From Symsagittifera roscoffensis (lineage: Eukaryota > Xenacoelomorpha > Acoela > Convolutidae): a stretch of 64,000 nt of DNA. The notes beneath the pieces were generated by a model that was given only the letters and a program-made list of their open reading frames with translations, was not told the origin of the DNA and searched no databases. The DNA lies in NCBI RefSeq assembly GCF_963678635.1, contig NC_087064.1:78346512-78410511 (forward strand). The letters are read 5' to 3'. Positions 60,200 to 64,000 of this stretch are shown here, in pieces; the first letter of the stretch is position 1, and each line of letters opens with the position of its first letter. Position numbers and translations under genes: made by a program.

Positions 60200-62510
60200 T
60201 GTCAAAACATTTCATTGAGCAAATCGGTTCACCGAAAAGGTAGTTGTTCTGAGCAGATAAACCAAGCGTTGGATAATATGAAACATGTCAAAAAAGTTTC
60301 ATAAAGCAAATCAGTTCATAAAAAGCGGCCAATGAATACTGAAACTTTTGAAACAATTTAATTGTTTTTAAAATGAATTGACTCGCATTAGCTGAAAGTT
60401 CTTCTCAGCAAGCCATTCTGGTTATAAGACGTCATAAATTGATGAGCTAAAAATGAAGATTTTCTGAGCAAGCCATTCAACCGTTGAAAATTTTTAAGTA
60501 AGTTGTAGAGTTTTTCAAGTTTTTCACAGTCGGTTTACAAAAATTGACTATTTCTTAACCAAGTTTGCTTTTTTAGCGATGCACTTTGGCAAAAATCTAA
60601 TTGATTCATGGACTGAATCAGTTTATAAAGACTTCGAAGAATTATTTTCTATAAGCAACTTTAGAAAGAGTTGGAGTTTTGAAGTATATCAAAATAAAAA
60701 TAAAAAGGCGAATCAATTTACAATGAAACATTGAATAATTTCAAGATATTTCAAACACCGAATCCTTTCGTCGAAATTTTGAAATTTTTCTAAAAATAAT
60801 TTTTCAAACGTTGAAAATTAAAGGCTTTTCAAATTGATTTTTAGAGCTAAAGGGTTCGCAAGTATTAATTTTTTTGTATTCAATTTCGAGTCTTCGATTA
60901 AGTTCTTCCACTTTTAGGTAATGAATCGATTGACGAAAAGATCGAGATTGTGTATGCAAGCTTTATGAGCAAGAAATTTTGGCAAATTTCAAGTTGTTTC
61001 AGGGAATGAATTGGTTGGCAAAAAGTTTTAATTTATCAAAGCAAAGTAAATAAGCGTTGAAACTTTGAAAATTTTCTAGTTAGTCCTTTGACCAAGTCAG
61101 TTCACGAGAAGTTTTTGAATTTTTCTTCGTAGGCTAGCTAATTGACTGAACTTTGACAAACATTATATTATTAAGAGACCGAATCAGTTTGCGAAAAGTT
61201 AATTTGAAATATTTAAAAACTTCATAGCTTGAATAGCTCGGTTGAAAAAATTTAACTTTTTTTCCGAACTGATTTGGTCTTTGATTGTTTTGAGAATATA
61301 AGTTTCAATAAGTCCATGGCTTCAATAGAAAAAGTCAAAATTTTTGCTATCGGATTTGCTATCCGACTGCATAAAACGAAAAGGATGCCAAACTCTTCGA
61401 CTTTTTTTTCCATTGAAACGACTGAAGCTATGAAACTTTGAAATATTCGAAAAATGGTTTTTGAAACAAAATGTATTCCAAAAATTTAGAGTAGTTCCAT
61501 GAAAAGTATCCAATCAAGGAAACTGAGTAGTAAAAAAACTTGTTTCGTAGAGCATATCAACTCGCAAAAGAAAATACTTTTCTGATCAAGCTGTTTAAGC
61601 AAGGATGCGTTGAAAACTTTTAAATTGCTTCATAGATCGAATCAATTGGCAAAAATATAGAGTTGTTTAGCAAGCTGTTCAAGCGATGAAACTCTTTCAC
61701 AAGTTATTACATTATAGGATTCGGAAATCACAGTTTTTTCGCTTTTTTCTGGAGCCATTCAACAGCAAAAAATTTGAAAAAGTTCATGTTTTTCTCAGTA
61801 AGCTATTCAAAATATTCAAGCTATGAAATGATCTAAGTTATTTAAGATTAAATCAGTTCGCAAAAAATGAAGGTATTCCAAGTAAGCAACTCAAGCATGA
61901 AAATTTTAAATATTCCAAGTTATTTCTTAAAGTAAATCGAATGACGAAAAACTTTTCTATTGGAGCCAATCAAGCAAAAAAACTTCGGAAGAGTTCACGT
62001 TGTTTTTTTCTCTAAGCAACTTTAGAAAGGGTTGGAGTTTTGATGTATATCGAAACAAAAAACAAATGGGTGAATCAATTTACAATGAAACAATGAATAA
62101 TTTCAAGATATTTCAAACACCGAATCGTTTCGTGCAAATACTTAAGTTTTTTTTAAAAATAGTTTTTCAAACGTTGAAAATTGAAATTTTTTCAAATTGA
62201 TTTTCAGAGCTAAAGGGTTCGGAAATATTAATTTTTTGTATTCATTTTCAAATCTTCGATTAAAGTTCTTCGTTTTTTAGGTAATGAATCGATTGACGAA
62301 AACATCGAGCTTGTGTATGCAAGCTTTATGAGCAAGAAACTTTGCCAAATTTCAAGTTGTTTCAGGTAATGAATTGGTTGGCAAAAAACAAAAATTTTTC
62401 AAAGCAAAGTAAATTAGCGTTGAAACTTTGAAAATTTTCTGGTTATTCCTCTGACCAAGTCAGTTCACGAGAAGTTTTTGAATTTTTCTTCGTAGGCTAG
62501 TTGATTAATT
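60200..62510. repeat. Degenerate repeat of about 86 bp
   Basis: A word GAATCAGTTCGCGAAAAG and close variants recur at about 60,219, 60,305, 60,609, 60,918, 61,001, 61,090, 61,176, 61,546, 61,633, 61,848, 61,929, 62,282, 62,365 and 62,453, most neighbours spaced by 81-89 bp. Other parts of the unit include GATGAAACTTTGAAA and TTTCAAGTTGTTTCAG. Within the array, 60,648-61,142 and 62,012-62,505 are a much more similar pair, offset about 1,363 bp. Confidence 0.8.
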
Positions 62511-62850
62511 TTTGATTTTTTCTTGAATTCAAATGTGCCAGTCAAAAAAAAATCAGATTAGATCATCGAGATACAAAAGAATCTACTGTAGATTTTGTGT
62601 CTGCACTAGAACGAAAAAAAAAACAACTTTTCAGATTTTGATTTTAATTTTACCATTTTGGAAGGAGCTCAATTTCCACCTTAAATTGTTATCAAAAAGA
62701 ATGCCGAAGCAAAAAAAAAGAGGAACTTAGATTCCTTTCAAAATCTAAAAAGGTAAAACTAAACAGATTGTACTCTAGGGGAAGAGCTGCGCACGGTTCT
62801 GTGCAATACTTGAATAAAGCGAGGGGTTTATCAAAAAAGAAATTGGAATA

Positions 62851-63612
62851 TATTTTGGTTTACCAATAAAACGTTTTCGACGACTTCAAGTTTTTTCCAA
62901 ACGTATCAATAAAATCGGGTGTATGGACTTGGTTTTTGTAGACAAGTTAGCTAGTCAGAACAGAGGAGTTAACTATTTATTAGCTGCTGTAGACAATTTT
63001 TCGCGATTTGTCAGAGTTCAAACAATGAAAACAACGTATGTAAAAGACACCTTGCAAGCTTTCAAAGAAATGATTTCTTGAAAAAAAAATACTCCTGAAT
63101 AGCTTCGAGTTGGAAAAAGAACAGAAATTGGGCGAACTTTCAAAAAGTTTTCCAAGGAGAAAGACATTAAAGTTTACCCAACAATGAGTAAAACAAAAAC
63201 TGCATTTGCAGAGAGAGCAATTCAGTCTACAAAACCTGAAATGTATCGTCATATTACAGATCATGCCAAAAAAAATTTCCCAAATTGCATAAATTGTTTC
63301 TACCATGAACTATTGCAAAAGTTGGTCTACTGGAAAATCTTTCGCAAAAATCTTTCATGGAATAGACTGAACCAAAACTCAAAACTGGGGATAGAACGAA
63401 ATTATTGAAAAATGACATTTAGTGCCAAAAAGGATCCAAGCCACAGTTTACCGATGAATATTGGAAAAAAAATAGATTTTTATCGATCAGTAGCCAGGGA
63501 TTCTTTTACTTATAAGCTAGTTTTTAAAACTCCTTCTATGTGTTATCCGAAAAATAGTCTTAGTTTTTTGGCAAGTTTTCTAGCGGAACAAAAACATCTC
63601 AAAGGAGAATAG
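62851..63612 (+). pseudogene. Polinton/Maverick-type integrase, broken
   Basis: A single frame reads FRRLQVFSKRI, CMDLVFVDKLA (first catalytic Asp), YLLAAVDNFSRFVRV and, after two in-frame stops near 63,078 and 63,097, RVGKRTEIGRTF, TMSKTKTAFAERAIQS (catalytic Glu) and EMYRHITDHAKKNF. This resembles the retroviral-type integrases carried by Polintons and their relatives (F54H12.3-like proteins), recalled from memory. At the second Asp position there is Gly (RVGKRTE). Stops, the missing Asp and a frameshift after 63,408 show that it is dead. The region after 63,412 would be the C-terminal part. Confidence 0.7.
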
Positions 63613-63649
63613 GAGGTTATTAATTCAGAAATATCATAGCCTTCATTTA

Positions 63650-64000
63650 CCAAAACGTTACTGAAGAAAAGCTTACTTTCATAGATGAGGAAAAAACTGA
63701 GGAACAAAGAAAAAATTTGAACCGATGCATATTGAACCAGGATTGTATCCAATTTTTGTTGATATAGATGTAGCCATGATTAAGAAAATTCGAGAACCTC
63801 TGGGTGCTCAAGCTTTTGAATATAACAAAATATACGTATCAGTAGCTAATTCTACTCAAAATAAAGCCGTTCTATCACCTTAGGGTCAATCAGTGTATAT
63901 TATCAGACAGAGACTTTAATTAGCGGAAAAAGGAATAGATTATTCTTATTATTCTCATGAGATTATGAAAATACATTCCTCGATATTATATAGTGAGTTT
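63650..64000 (+). pseudogene. Second gene of the Polinton-like element, 5' part
   Basis: Just downstream on the same strand, phrases such as EPGLYPIFVDIDVAM, GAQAFEYNKIYVSVAN and, after a stop near 63,882, HEIMKIHSSILYSEF are consistent with structural proteins that accompany such integrases in Polinton-like elements (the type named F54H12.2-like). The assignment to a virion component is from memory and uncertain. It runs off the right edge of the window. Stops and frameshifts interrupt it. Confidence 0.5.

Noticed and set aside
60200..62510. CRISPR-like array
   Set aside because: Repeats are degenerate, the spacing segments are themselves related to each other, and the context is eukaryotic.

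Overview
The window is AT-rich nuclear DNA of an animal: a spliced protein-coding gene with a von Willebrand factor A (vWA) domain, a eukaryotic-type tRNA-Arg(TCG) gene, and about 55 kb of transposon-derived and satellite DNA. The two Ty3/Gypsy-class LTR elements encode gag, pol and (in the complete copy) an env-like region. This architecture, with the compact exons, makes me think of a larvacean tunicate (Oikopleura-like 'Tor' elements). That identification is from memory and is the least certain statement here.

Layout. (1) 1-9.6 kb: retroelement copy A on the minus strand, cut by the left window edge; its 5' LTR is at about 9.2-9.6 kb, the tRNA primer site is just left of it, and gag and pol run leftwards with many stops and frameshifts. 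(2) 9,932-35,981: a plus-strand vWA gene of four exons (10,545/10,943, 11,276/35,116 and 35,240/35,483 are the inferred junctions). All phases agree and give a 523-residue product. (3) Intron 2 is 23.8 kb because it contains a second, complete but decayed copy B (11,677-33,620, minus strand, LTRs at both ends), itself swollen by a roughly fourfold 1,020-bp tandem amplification over protease/gag and a 2.2-kb tandem duplication over the env 3' end. The same intron carries a minus-strand tRNA-Arg gene between two palindrome-rich blocks. (4) 36.3-37.7 kb: plain AT-rich DNA with a 92-bp tandem duplication. (5) 37,751-40,945: more than 3.19 kb of (GAT)n ending in a 200-N assembly gap. (6) 41.1-58.5 kb: short dispersed repeats, several MITE-like inverted-repeat elements and a long mosaic array built from a mariner-like foldback element in both orientations. 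(7) 60.2-62.5 kb: a degenerate repeat of about 86 bp. (8) 62.8-64.0 kb: a decayed Polinton/Maverick-type integrase and the start of a second gene of the same element, running off the right edge.

Only the vWA gene and the tRNA look intact. All retroelement and Polinton reading frames are broken and are annotated as pseudogenes; no repaired sequence is given. The items I consider most worth a second look are the primer-binding region of the LTR element, which preserves a complete tRNA T-arm rather than 18 nt; the inverted-repeat-bounded block containing the tRNA gene; the alternating variants in the 1,020-bp amplification; and the giant (GAT)n tract.
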